DNA from: [Phormidium] sp. LEGE 05292
GTDB taxonomy: Bacteria > Cyanobacteriota > Cyanobacteriia > Cyanobacteriales > Aerosakkonemataceae
Assembly: GCF_015207735.1 (NCBI RefSeq)
Contig: NZ_JADEWG010000027.1
Span: 1 to 60,667, forward strand
Length of the DNA stretch: 60,667 nt
Reading direction: 5' to 3'
Each line of letters opens with the position of its first letter. The stretch's first letter is position 1. Positions 37,956 to 46,340 of this stretch are shown here, in pieces. Made by a program: the position numbers and the translations under genes. The notes below the pieces were generated by a model. That model did no database searches and was not told the origin of the DNA. It saw only the letters and a program-made list of their open reading frames with translations.

Positions 37956-38702
37956 TTATCCTTCATTAGAACGGTCTTCAAACTGCTGGCGACGTTTATT
38001 AGGTTGGCGACGGCGGTTGTTTCCTCCTGGTGGCGGAGGGGCTTCCACTCGTTCTTGTCCAGGGATAATTTCACCTTTGAAAACCCAGACTTTTACGCCT
38101 AAGATCCCATAAATAGTTTTCGCAGTCCGGTAAGAGAAATCAATATCCGCCCGTAGGGTATGTAAGGGCACTCTACCTTCTCTTGTCCATTCAGTCCGAG
38201 CAATTTCTGCGCCGTTGAGACGACCGCTTACTTGAACTTTAATGCCTTCAATTCCGGCTCTTTGGGCCCGTTGAATGGCTTGGCGAACTACTCTGCGGAA
38301 GGAAACCCGTTTTTCTAGTTGTTGGGCGATGTATTCAGCAATTAAGTTGGCTTCAGCATCAACTCTTGTGACTTCAACAACGTTGACGCGAATTTGACGA
38401 TTGTTGCCCAGGACTTCTTGAAGTCCTGTTCTCAGGTTTTCAATCCCTGTACCGCCGCGTCCAACTACTACACCAGGTCTAGCAGTACGAATTTCTAAAT
38501 CGATTTGGTCGGCTTTCCGTTCAATTTTGACATCGGAAATGCCAGCTTTTTGTTCTAGATTGAGTTTTTTCTCGACATACTGGCGGATTTTATGATCTTC
38601 TTCTAAGATCTCCGGGTATCGAGATGGGCTAGCGAACCACCGAGATTGATGTTCTTGGGTGATGCCTAGACGAAAACCAACTGGATGAATTTTTTGTCCC
38701 AC
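37956..38702 (-). CDS. rpsC: 30S ribosomal protein S3
   Basis: This 248-residue protein opens [14 protein letters not shown]. It has a KH domain with [17 protein letters not shown] and the C-terminal block [32 protein letters not shown] Pro/Gly/Arg-rich tail ([19 protein letters not shown]) is typical of cyanobacteria. Confidence 0.98.
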   Translation of the reverse strand: MGQKIHPVGFRLGITQEHQSRWFASPSRYPEILEEDHKIRQYVEKKLNLEQKAGISDVKIERKADQIDLEIRTARPGVVVGRGGTGIENLRTGLQEVLGNNRQIRVNVVEVTRVDAEANLIAEYIAQQLEKRVSFRRVVRQAIQRAQRAGIEGIKVQVSGRLNGAEIARTEWTREGRVPLHTLRADIDFSYRTAKTIYGILGVKVWVFKGEIIPGQERVEAPPPPGGNNRRRQPNKRRQQFEDRSNEG

Positions 38703-38715
38703 TGATACGTCCTCA

Positions 38716-38785
38716 AAGTAATTTTAGATTTTAGATTTTAGATTTTTGGGTTTTACGCATCTGTATCTAAATCTAAAAATCTTTC
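38716..38785. repeat. TTTAGAT repeat with inverted arm (rpsC-rplV gap)
   Basis: Direct TTTTAGA units at 38720-38744 face ATCTAAATCTAAAAATC at 38764-38781, so a hairpin can form in the transcript between rplV and rpsC. Confidence 0.65.
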
Positions 38786-38792
38786 CTGCTAG

Positions 38793-39143
38793 TTATTTTT
38801 CTGATTCAGCAACGGCAACTGTGATGTGACAAGTTGGCTTGCGAATTTGGTAAGCACGTCCTTGCGCTCTAGGGCGAAACCGTTTCAGGCTGGGGCCACC
38901 ATCAGCAAAGGCGTTACTGACAACTAATTTTTGGGGGTCTAAGCCTGCGTTATGCTCGGCGTTAGCAACAGCGGAACGCAATACTTTGAGGACTGGTTCA
39001 CAAGCTTTGTAGGGCATAAACTCCAGAATGATTAAAGCCTCCCGATAGGAGCGCCCACGAATTTGATCGAGAACGCGACGTACTTTATACGGTGACATTC
39101 GTATGTAACGTGCGATCGCTTTTATTTCAGTGTTGTCAGCCAT
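38793..39143 (-). CDS. rplV: 50S ribosomal protein L22
   Basis: ATG at 39143 ([31 protein letters not shown], 116 residues) is preferred because GGAGAA precedes it; an in-frame ATG 21 nt up has no ribosome site and lies in repeat sequence. The hairpin loop region with [20 protein letters not shown] reaches into the exit tunnel. Confidence 0.96.
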   Translation of the reverse strand: MADNTEIKAIARYIRMSPYKVRRVLDQIRGRSYREALIILEFMPYKACEPVLKVLRSAVANAEHNAGLDPQKLVVSNAFADGGPSLKRFRPRAQGRAYQIRKPTCHITVAVAESEK

Positions 39144-39154
39144 ATTTTTCTCCA

Positions 39155-39231
39155 TTTTTGTCATTCGTTATTTGTCACTCATCATTTATTAATCTTTTGA
39201 CCAATGACTAATGACCAATGACTAATGACAA
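39155..39231. repeat. TTTGTCATT repeat element (rplV-rpsS gap)
   Basis: Degenerate TTTGTCA units (39155-39187) face an inverted arm of AATGACT/AATGACC units (39201-39231). It is the most decayed copy of this family in the cluster. Confidence 0.65.
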
Positions 39232-39237
39232 AACAAA

Positions 39238-39516
39238 TTATCGACGAGCTTTAACATCTTTTTTGGAATGCCCTTTAAAGGTGCGAGTTGGCGCAAATTC
39301 GCCTAACTTATGTCCCACCATCTGGTCAGAAATGTAAACTGGGACGTGCTGACGACCGTTGTGCACGGCGATGGTATGACCTACCATTTGCGGCAGGATT
39401 GTAGAAGCCCTAGACCAAGTTTTGATTACTTGTTTTTCTTTTCTTTCGTTTAAGGCTTCAATTTTGCTCATCAAATGATCGGCCACGAAAGGCCCTTTTT
39501 TTAAGGATCGACCCAT
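39238..39516 (-). CDS. rpsS: 30S ribosomal protein S19
   Basis: The start is ATG at 39516 ([16 protein letters not shown], 92 residues). The open frame further upstream runs through TTTTGAG repeats and is not part of the protein. The signature [31 protein letters not shown]...[15 protein letters not shown] is complete. Confidence 0.97.
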   Translation of the reverse strand: MGRSLKKGPFVADHLMSKIEALNERKEKQVIKTWSRASTILPQMVGHTIAVHNGRQHVPVYISDQMVGHKLGEFAPTRTFKGHSKKDVKARR

Positions 39517-39622
39517 AGTTTTTGAGTTTTGATTTTTAAGTTTTGTTAGCGTAGCGGTGCGTAGCACGTTTTGAGTTTTGAGTTTTAAATTAGGCCGCAA
39601 TTTATAACTCTTAACTCATAAC
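39517..39622. repeat. TTTTGAG repeat with an inserted GCGTAGC element (rpsS-rplB gap)
   Basis: TTTTGAG-type units flank a 23-nt insert (39545-39570) that contains GCGTAGC twice, and an inverted arm ATAACTCTTAACTCATAAC lies at 39603-39621. The same insert in the same TTTTG context is found at 60574-60604. Confidence 0.75.
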
Positions 39623-39626
39623 TTTC

Positions 39627-40490
39627 TTAAGAATCCCGACCGCCACGACCGCGTTTAGACGATTTCCGGCGACGACGGACGATTAATTTGCTGCTGGGTT
39701 TCTTCGGTTTGCGAGTTTTTGCACCCAAGGTTGGTTTACCCCAAGGTGTAACTGGCCCACTTCTACCGATCGGTGCTCTGCCCTCACCACCGCCATGTGG
39801 GTGGTCTACCGGGTTCATCACACTACCTCTAACTTTGGGACGGCGACCTTTCCAACGGTTACGACCTGCTTTTCCGGTGCTGAGGTTTCTCGCGTCGAGA
39901 TTACCTACTTGACCGATAGTGGCGTAGCATTCGCGGCGAATCATGCGAACTTCACCTGATGGTAGTTTCAGGGTGACGTAGTTCCCTTCTTTTGCTACGA
40001 CTTGGGCGGTAGCGCCAGCAGCGCGGACGATTTGAGCGCCTTTACCTGCTACTAGTTCTACGTTGTGAACGTTCGTACCCAAAGGGATGTTACCTAAAGG
40101 CAGTGCGTTACCGATTTCAAAGGGAGCATCTGGCCCAGCAATCACTTCCGTTCCCACTGCTAAACCGTTGGGATGAATGATGTAACGCTTTTCGCCGTCT
40201 CTGTAGAACAGTAAAGCCAGCCGTGCATTACGGTTGGGGTCGTATTCTATTGCTGCTACTTTAGCGGGAATATTGTGTTTGTCACGGCGGAAGTCAACGA
40301 TGCGGTAGAGGCGTTTGTGTCCACCACCACGACGACGGCTGGTGATTACGCCCCTATTGTTGCGGCCTTTTGGCCGATGATTCGATACTGTTAAGGATTT
40401 CTCTGGTTCACTCTTGGTAATTTCAGAGAAATCAGAGATGGTACATTGTCGAGTACCTGGTGTATATGGCCGATAGGAACGGGTGCCCAT
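39627..40490 (-). CDS. rplB: 50S ribosomal protein L2
   Basis: This 287-residue protein near the peptidyl transferase centre opens [15 protein letters not shown] and has the signature [16 protein letters not shown] and [23 protein letters not shown], including the conserved His-Pro-His-Gly-Gly-Gly loop. It is complete at both ends. Confidence 0.98.
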   Translation of the reverse strand: MGTRSYRPYTPGTRQCTISDFSEITKSEPEKSLTVSNHRPKGRNNRGVITSRRRGGGHKRLYRIVDFRRDKHNIPAKVAAIEYDPNRNARLALLFYRDGEKRYIIHPNGLAVGTEVIAGPDAPFEIGNALPLGNIPLGTNVHNVELVAGKGAQIVRAAGATAQVVAKEGNYVTLKLPSGEVRMIRRECYATIGQVGNLDARNLSTGKAGRNRWKGRRPKVRGSVMNPVDHPHGGGEGRAPIGRSGPVTPWGKPTLGAKTRKPKKPSSKLIVRRRRKSSKRGRGGRDS

Positions 40491-40542
40491 GTTTTTGCGT
40501 CCTCAGTTCTGGGTAAGAAGTTTTGCTCTCGTGCAAGGGGGA

Positions 40543-40857
40543 TTAAACTTCTGGGAACAGGGTTTGTCTAACTTTTTCTACGTCGTCGGCTGCTACGGTG
40601 ACGATCGCTTTTTTATATCGAGCCTTAAACCCAACAAATTTGCCGACTCGACGTTGTTTTCTTGGTGGCAAAATGGTGTTTACACTCGTCACTTTGACAT
40701 CAAACAAATTCTCGATCGCTGCCTTAATTTCCGGTTTAGTCGCTTTGGGAGTAACTTCAAAAGTGTACTTGTTCTGCTCCATGAGAATAGTAGCTCTTTC
40801 AGTTACGATCGGGCGATGAACTATGTCGGCAAGGTAGCGAGGATCGTACTCACTCAC
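40543..40857 (-). CDS. rplW: 50S ribosomal protein L23
   Basis: This 104-residue protein at the exit tunnel docks trigger factor and SRP. It has [23 protein letters not shown] and the loop [19 protein letters not shown]. It starts with GTG at 40857 and overlaps rplD by 8 bp, so translation is coupled. Confidence 0.96.
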   Translation of the reverse strand: MSEYDPRYLADIVHRPIVTERATILMEQNKYTFEVTPKATKPEIKAAIENLFDVKVTSVNTILPPRKQRRVGKFVGFKARYKKAIVTVAADDVEKVRQTLFPEV

Positions 40858-41482
40858 TGTAGACCTCCTGTATTTTTGCCAAAGCTTGGGGTGTCGTCAC
40901 TAATTTATCGGCCCACAGTAAATCGTAGACGTTCAAGCAATCAGCTGAAATTAATTTCAACTTGGCAATATTACGTGCTGATAAGTAAAGGTTTTCGTCT
41001 TTTTCAGAGACAATCAACAAAACTTTTGCTTCTGGTTCTACACCCCAACGGGTAAGTGCCGTTACTAACTCTTTGGTCTTGGGTCGAGGTAATTTTTCGG
41101 CAAAACTTTCGATTACTATCAGATCCGCATCCCGGCTCATTAAAGCTGTTCTCAGAGCCAACCGCCGTTCTTTGCGGTTCATGCTGATGTTAAATTCTCT
41201 GGGTTTTGGCCCGAAGATTACACCACCACCACGCCACAATGGAGAACGAATCGAACCTGCTCTAGCACGTCCGGTTCCTTTTTGTCGCCAAGGTTTGCGA
41301 CCGCCACCACTTACTTCCGATCGAGTTTTGGTGCTGGCTGTTCCTTGCCGTGCATTGGTCATTTGCCGTACCAGTGCGCGGTGGACAATATGAGAGGCAT
41401 TCTCTTCTTTAGCAACTTTCAACTCTAAAGTTGCTTGCCCAACTTCTTGCCCTTCCCAGTTTTTTACTACACAGTTAACCAT
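40850..41482 (-). CDS. rplD: 50S ribosomal protein L4
   Basis: This 210-residue protein has the exit-tunnel loop [33 protein letters not shown] and [10 protein letters not shown]. In E. coli L4 represses its own operon through the S10 leader. The long leader seen upstream of rplC here leaves room for a similar control (inference). Confidence 0.97.
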   Translation of the reverse strand: MVNCVVKNWEGQEVGQATLELKVAKEENASHIVHRALVRQMTNARQGTASTKTRSEVSGGGRKPWRQKGTGRARAGSIRSPLWRGGGVIFGPKPREFNISMNRKERRLALRTALMSRDADLIVIESFAEKLPRPKTKELVTALTRWGVEPEAKVLLIVSEKDENLYLSARNIAKLKLISADCLNVYDLLWADKLVTTPQALAKIQEVYSE

Positions 41483-41492
41483 ATTCTTTGTC

Positions 41493-41570
41493 CTTTGTTA
41501 TTGGTCATTTATCATTTGTCATTGGTTATTTGTTATTTGGGATAACTAATGACTAATGACTAATAACTCA
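41493..41570. repeat. TTTGTCATT repeat element (rplD-rplC gap)
   Basis: Units TTGTTATTGGTCATTTATC and TTTGTCATTGGTTATTTG (41495-41538) face AATGACTAATGACTAATAAC (41550-41568). It is the same inverted-arm design as the other copies in the cluster. Confidence 0.7.
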
Positions 41571-41574
41571 TTAA

Positions 41575-42210
41575 CTATTTGCCGACCTTTTTCTCTGGTG
41601 TAATACTGAGCAAAGCACCTGGTTTACCGGGCAATGCTCCCTTGATTAAAATCAAGTTGCGTTCGGCATCGACGCTAACTACTGTTAGTTTGCGAATGGT
41701 GACTCGCTCTCCGCCTAAACGTCCTGCCATCCGCTTACCGGGATAGACTCTTCCTGGTGTTGTACCAGCACCCGTAGAACCTGGTAATCTATGGTTTTTG
41801 GAACCGTGAGCCATTGGCCCCCGTTTAAAGTTGTGGCGTTTTTGATATCCGGCAAAGCCTTTACCAATACTTGTGCCTGCAACATCCACGATTTGATCTG
41901 GGGCAAATAAATCTACTTTAATTTCTTGACCCAGTTGATATTCACTGGGATTATCCAAGCGATACTCGCGCAGGTGACGCAAGGGCGCACTGTTAGATTT
42001 AGCTAAGTGTCCTTTTTCTGGCTTGTTGATTGCCTTGGGACTGGCTTCGCCGAATCCGATTTGGATTGCAGTATAACCGTCTGTTTCTTTGGTCTTAATT
42101 TGCGTTACGGGGCATGGGCCTGCTTGGACTACGGTAACAGGAATGGCTTTTCCTGTTGAGTCAAAGATTTGGGTCATGCCTAATTTGGTGCCGAGGATTC
42201 CGATCGCCAC
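41575..42210 (-). CDS. rplC: 50S ribosomal protein L3
   Basis: This 211-residue protein is the first gene of the cluster. It has [21 protein letters not shown] and the signature [38 protein letters not shown], including the loop near the peptidyl transferase centre. rpsJ is not upstream, as in other cyanobacteria. Confidence 0.98.
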   Translation of the reverse strand: MAIGILGTKLGMTQIFDSTGKAIPVTVVQAGPCPVTQIKTKETDGYTAIQIGFGEASPKAINKPEKGHLAKSNSAPLRHLREYRLDNPSEYQLGQEIKVDLFAPDQIVDVAGTSIGKGFAGYQKRHNFKRGPMAHGSKNHRLPGSTGAGTTPGRVYPGKRMAGRLGGERVTIRKLTVVSVDAERNLILIKGALPGKPGALLSITPEKKVGK

Positions 42211-42897
42211 AGTACGTGGTTTCTCCTTAATTTACGCACTACAATTCGCCAGATTCCCTTGTGGAGAACCCGTTTTTTTGACTACATTCTTCTGGTTTCA
42301 GTCGAATGTAATTGAACTGTTTCCAGATGTTCGGTCTTTGAGATGAGATGGTGTAACCGGAGCAAGTTCGCAATCAGAACATTACTGGACTTCCCAAAGC
42401 TTTACTTCTCGGAAGTCCGACTATTAGCGTAAACTTGCTATTTAAAGCTGTTTGGTATGCCAAGCACTAGCCTGGTCATTTTTCGCTGGCATTCGGACTT
42501 AAGTAGCAAACTACTCAGTTTCCTTTTGTTTAGCCAGATAAAATAATGTGGCTTGTTGGTTTACTTGACAGTACCGCCCACCTTTTGGTTACTCTTTGGC
42601 TCAAGCTGTTGGTGTTACGGCTGCCAAAGTTGACCGAGCGCATCTATCCGGTTGGCTCCATTCAAGTATTCTTGCCACTCTTAAGCGAGAGCAGAGTTAC
42701 TGAAATTTTGACCACAATTGTTTACTATAGACCATATTTTAAGAATTGTCTAGATGATGGCAAAGATATTTTGCTTTTTCTATGGCAAGGAAAAGTAAGT
42801 ACTATTTCTGGATTGGGTAATCAGGGACTAAAATTACTATATTTAAAGTTTCCTGAAACGATTTGGCGGTTAGCCACAGGCAGTAGAAGACGAATTT
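42211..42897. other. Divergent region between rplC and ndhN: long S10-cluster leader
   Basis: This 687-bp space contains a candidate minus-strand promoter at 42724-42752, so the rplC transcript would have a leader of about 500 nt. Within it GGACTTCC (42387-42394) and GGAAGTCC (42411-42418) form a hairpin. A plus-strand open frame at 42546-42920 overlaps ndhN and the promoter and is judged non-coding. Confidence 0.5.
42724..42752 (-). promoter_or_regulatory. Candidate promoter of the ribosomal protein cluster
   Basis: On the minus strand TAGACA (42747-42752), a 17-bp spacer and TATAGT (42724-42729) form a good sigma-70 type promoter, each box with one mismatch. Transcription would begin near 42717. 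Confidence 0.55.
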
Positions 42898-43374
42898 ATG
42901 GCATTAATTACAACTGGTAATCAACTGATTAAAGATTTGGAAAGTTCTGGGGCGCTAGCAGTCTATGTGCCACTGGAGGGGGGGTTTGAAGGTCGCTACC
43001 AAAGGCGGATCAGGGCTGCGGGCTATACAAGCTTGAACATTTCTGCTAAGGGTTTAGGCGATCTGAGTGCCTATCTGACTGGGGTGCATGGGGTACGTCC
43101 GCCACATTTGGGGAAGAAAAGCTTAGGTTCTGGTGCGGCTGTGGGTTATGTTTACTATTTACCGCCACTTCTGAGTACTCAATTAGAACAGTTACCGCCC
43201 AAGTCTAAGGGACTGTTGCTGTGGATTATTGAGGGACAGATTTTTTCCCGTCAGGAGATTGAGTATTTAACGATGTTACCGAAGATGGAACCGCGAGTGA
43301 AGTTGGTGGTGGAGATGGGTGGCGATCGCTTTTTCCGTTGGGAACCTTTAGCAAAAACTTTAGCTGTTGCGTAA
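42898..43374 (+). CDS. ndhN: NAD(P)H-quinone oxidoreductase subunit N
   Basis: This 158-residue peripheral subunit is specific to the photosynthetic (cyanobacterial/plastid) NDH-1 complex, which serves cyclic electron flow, respiration and CO2 uptake. The family sequence is plain: MALITTGNQLIKDLE..GALAVY.PLEGG.EGRYQRR.RAAGY.....ARGLGD-like, YLTGVHGVRPPHLGK and PRVK.VVEMGG.R...W.PL. It stands alone, divergent from the ribosomal cluster, with a terminator downstream. Confidence 0.95.
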   Translation: MALITTGNQLIKDLESSGALAVYVPLEGGFEGRYQRRIRAAGYTSLNISAKGLGDLSAYLTGVHGVRPPHLGKKSLGSGAAVGYVYYLPPLLSTQLEQLPPKSKGLLLWIIEGQIFSRQEIEYLTMLPKMEPRVKLVVEMGGDRFFRWEPLAKTLAVA

Positions 43375-43424
43375 GAGTATCTAGTTGCGCTTTAGCGCCC
43401 AAGTGCAACTACGTAACAGAAGAA

Positions 43425-43457
43425 AGCAGGGGAGGGTTAAACTTTCCTCTGCTTTTT
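43425..43457 (+). terminator. Terminator of ndhN
   Basis: AGCAGGGGAGG (43425-43435) pairs with CTTTCCTCTGCT (43442-43453), two or three of the pairs being G-T, followed by TTTTT. It lies 50 bp after the ndhN stop. Confidence 0.7.
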
Positions 43458-43532
43458 GGCTTTTGGGTGAATGTTGATGAGGTTAAGGTTTTGATACCTT
43501 GGAATTAGCAGTATTTAACGGAGATCGGATTT

Positions 43533-44138
43533 ATGTTAGAGAATCGCGATTATACATTGATTATTGACAAAAGCGGTAGTATGGCTACTAAAGATCAGCC
43601 TGGTGGGAAGAGTCGCTGGGCGGCGATGGAAGAGTCTACTATAGCGATCGCCAGTAAGTGTGAAGAATTAGACCCTGATGGGCTGACAGTTTACGTATTT
43701 TCGGGAAAATTTAAGCGTTACGATAATGTAACTTCCAGCAAAGTTAGTGATATTTTCCGGGAAAATGAACCTTCGGGACGGACAGATTTAGCGGGTGTTT
43801 TACTTGATGCAACTAATGATTATTTTCGGCGGAAAGCTGCTAAACAAACTAAGGCTAATGGAGAAACGATCGTTGTAGTTACGGATGGGGAACCGGACGA
43901 TCGCAAAGCAGTAATGCGAGTAATTATTGAAGCTTCCCGTCGGATGGATAAAGATGAAGAGTTAGCGATTACTTTTATTCAAGTTGGCAACGATCAACAA
44001 GCAAGAACTTTCTTGAAAGTTTTAGATGATGAGTTACAAGGCGCAGGGGCAAAATTTGACATTGTAGACACAGTTACAATTGATGATATGGAAGATATGA
44101 CTTTGACGGAAGTGTTGTTGAATGCAATTGTTGATTGA
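43533..44138 (+). CDS. Von Willebrand factor A domain protein, paralogue 1
   Basis: This 201-residue protein is a single VWA domain with an intact metal-ion-dependent adhesion site: DKSGSM (DxSxS), the Thr in GRTDLAG and the Asp in VTDGEPDD. It opens LENRDYTLIIDKSGSM and ends AEVLLNAI-like. Such domains bind protein partners through a divalent metal; resemblance to TerF/TerY-type stress proteins is general only. GGAG precedes the ATG. It is the first of three close paralogues and the most divergent. Confidence 0.88.
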   Translation: MLENRDYTLIIDKSGSMATKDQPGGKSRWAAMEESTIAIASKCEELDPDGLTVYVFSGKFKRYDNVTSSKVSDIFRENEPSGRTDLAGVLLDATNDYFRRKAAKQTKANGETIVVVTDGEPDDRKAVMRVIIEASRRMDKDEELAITFIQVGNDQQARTFLKVLDDELQGAGAKFDIVDTVTIDDMEDMTLTEVLLNAIVD

Positions 44139-44196
44139 TAGTTTGGCTGGAAAGATTCTGCAATTTAGTGATTAGCAGTATGAGGGCTAAAGAATT

Positions 44197-44652
44197 ATGG
44201 AATCAATAGATGATATATTGGCTCAGTTAAAATCTGAGTATCAAGAAAAGGATAATCCAGGGCAACAAAAAAAGGAACCTCTGGTGAAAAGAGAGGAGGC
44301 GATCGCACCAAAATTACCAAATTTGCCACCGCCAATAACATCAAAGCAGAAATCTTTCTCTGCTTCTTCTCCTGAAGATGGTTTACTTTCGCAAATCAAA
44401 GCTGAGTTTGCAGAACAGGACAAAGCTGAAGAACTGAAAAAACAAGAACAAATCAAAGCAGAGAAAATCAGATTAGAGAGAATCAAACAACAGCAAAGAC
44501 AAGCGTTAACTAAAGAAGCTGAAGCTTGGTTAAAGAAGTTAAATCCGCGATCGGCTGAAGGTCTTTGGTTTGAAGAATTTGCCTATAGTTATTCATCCAA
44601 GTTAGAAGCCGCAATTGATTACTTACAAGCTTTAAAAGAAACTCAATCTTAA
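44197..44652 (+). CDS. Coiled-coil/basic hypothetical protein between VWA paralogues
   Basis: This 151-residue protein is not recognised as a named family. It opens MESIDDILAQLKSEYQEKD and repeats a similar helix later (DGLLSQIKAEFAEQDKAEELKK). A Pro-rich linker separates the two, a Lys/Arg/Glu-rich coiled coil follows (about 85-115), and it ends with a helical part (EAWLKKLNPRSAEGLWFEEFAYSYSS). The duplicated D-LL-QLK-E segment may be a partner-binding motif. It lies 58 bp after VWA 1 on the same strand, so cotranscription is likely. Confidence 0.7.
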   Translation: MESIDDILAQLKSEYQEKDNPGQQKKEPLVKREEAIAPKLPNLPPPITSKQKSFSASSPEDGLLSQIKAEFAEQDKAEELKKQEQIKAEKIRLERIKQQQRQALTKEAEAWLKKLNPRSAEGLWFEEFAYSYSSKLEAAIDYLQALKETQS

Positions 44653-44845
44653 TAAATAATTTTAACTGATTTCTGGTAATTTTATACACTTGATGATTGG
44701 GTTAAAACTTTGGTATCACTTTGGTGACTGAGAAATTTTCACAATTTTTTTCTAGTTCTGTCAAATTTATTTTGGGAAATTAGTATAGGCTAGATGAAGA
44801 ACGAGAAAAACTTTTTCAAATTGTCTTGTATGGGCTGGAGGTTCT

Positions 44846-45451
44846 ATGCTTGAAGAACGTGACTATACATTAATTATTGACAAAAGCGGTAGTATGTCTA
44901 CCCCAGACCAACCAGGGAATAGAACTCGTTGGCAAGCTGCACAAGAGTCAACTTTAGCATTAGCCAGAAAATGTGAACAGTTCGATCCAGATGGGATTAC
45001 TGTTTACTTATTTTCTGGTCGTTTTAGGCGTTACGATAATGTGACATCTGATAAAGTTGCTCAGATTTTCCAAGAAAATGACCCATCTGGAACTACTGAT
45101 TTGGCAGGGGTTTTAAAAGATGCTACTGATAGTTATCTGCGCCGGAAAGCATCGGGTGATATTAAGCCAAATGGTGAGATAATTTTGGTAATTACCGATG
45201 GTGAACCGGACGATCGCAAAGCAGTCATGAGGGTAATTATAGAAGCTTCGCGCCAGATAGAGCGAGATGAGGAATTAGCGATTTCACTGATTCAAGTAGG
45301 CAAAGATCAAACAGCAACTAAGTTCCTCAAAGTTTTAGATGACGAATTGCAAAATGCAGGAGCCAAATTTGACATTGTTGATACAATCACCTTAGATGAT
45401 ATGGAAGGTTTCACTCTGAGTGAAGTGTTGTTAAATGCGATTAACGATTAG
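44846..45451 (+). CDS. Von Willebrand factor A domain protein, paralogue 2
   Basis: This 201-residue single VWA domain has an intact metal site (DKSGSM, TTDLAG, ITDGEPDD). It shares long blocks with paralogue 3 (ESTLALARKCEQFDPDGITV, YLFS) and is nearer to it than to paralogue 1. GGAGG precedes ATG at 44846. A 193-bp gap upstream suggests its own promoter. Confidence 0.88.
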   Translation: MLEERDYTLIIDKSGSMSTPDQPGNRTRWQAAQESTLALARKCEQFDPDGITVYLFSGRFRRYDNVTSDKVAQIFQENDPSGTTDLAGVLKDATDSYLRRKASGDIKPNGEIILVITDGEPDDRKAVMRVIIEASRQIERDEELAISLIQVGKDQTATKFLKVLDDELQNAGAKFDIVDTITLDDMEGFTLSEVLLNAIND

Positions 45452-45627
45452 GTAAAATTGGTAATGGGTAATTGATAAGATTTTTTCTTGTTGATTATCC
45501 ATTATTTTCGGTTCGGGACTGGAAACTGAAAGTGATTAGTTACATTTTAGTAAGTAATTAAGTCACTTTTTTTAGTTAAGAATTCTTTCCCTGTCCCTAG
45601 TTCCTAGTCCAAAAAGAGGTTATTGAT

Positions 45628-46230
45628 ATGCAAGACCGAGATTATACATTAATAATTGACAAAAGTGGCAGTATGTCTACTCCCGATCAAGTCGGTGGTA
45701 GAAGTCGTTGGGAAGCTGCTCAAGAATCAACTTTAGCATTGGCGAGAAAATGCGAACAATTTGACCCGGATGGAATTACGGTTTACTTATTTTCTAGCAG
45801 ATTTAAGCGTTATGAAAATGTGACTTCTAGTAAGGTTGAGCAAATTTTTCAAGAAAATGATCCGGCTGGTACAACTAATTTAGCTGGAGTTTTGCAGGAT
45901 TCTGTTAATCAGTATTTTCAGCGCAAAGCTTCTGGACAAACTAAAGCGGGTGGTGAAACAATTTTAGTAGTTACTGATGGGGAACCGGACGATCGCAAAG
46001 CTGTAATGCGAGTAATTATCGAAGCATCTCGCCAAATGGATAGAGATGAAGAGTTAGCAATTTCGATGATTCAAGTAGGTTCCGATGCTACCGCAAGTCG
46101 GTTTTTAAAAGCGTTGGATGATGATTTACAAGGTGCGGGAGCTAAGTTTGATATTTGCGATACAGTGACGATGGATGATATGGCAGATATGACTTTAGCA
46201 GAAGTGTTGCTTAATGCAATTAATGATTAG
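45628..46230 (+). CDS. Von Willebrand factor A domain protein, paralogue 3
   Basis: This 200-residue single VWA domain has an intact metal site (DKSGSM, TTNLAG, VTDGEPDD). With paralogues 1 and 2 it shares DGEPDDRKAVMRVIIEASR without change. GAGG precedes ATG at 45628. It is followed by a GACTTCAGTC-type repeat cluster and then ldpA. Its role is unknown; partners within the triplet are a natural guess. Confidence 0.88.
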   Translation: MQDRDYTLIIDKSGSMSTPDQVGGRSRWEAAQESTLALARKCEQFDPDGITVYLFSSRFKRYENVTSSKVEQIFQENDPAGTTNLAGVLQDSVNQYFQRKASGQTKAGGETILVVTDGEPDDRKAVMRVIIEASRQMDRDEELAISMIQVGSDATASRFLKALDDDLQGAGAKFDICDTVTMDDMADMTLAEVLLNAIND

Positions 46231-46322
46231 TTGTTCGTTGTAAGCACTTCAGTGCTTCTATCTGTCAAGGGTAACGACTGAAGTCGCTACAACGGAAACG
46301 ACTTCAGTCGTTACAACGGACT
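46231..46322. repeat. GACTTCAGTC-type palindromic repeat cluster
   Basis: AGCACTTCAGTGCT, CGACTGAAGTCG and CGACTTCAGTCG follow one another, each a near-perfect palindrome, with TTACAACGG spacers. It is related to the copies at 19661-19720 and 49545-49590. Confidence 0.7.
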
Positions 46323-46340
46323 AGGTGGTAATATATAAGG

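Noticed and set aside
42546-42920. Plus-strand 124-codon open frame before ndhN
   Set aside because: It overlaps the ndhN start by 23 bp, shows no recognisable family, and covers a good minus-strand promoter. Composition looks non-coding.
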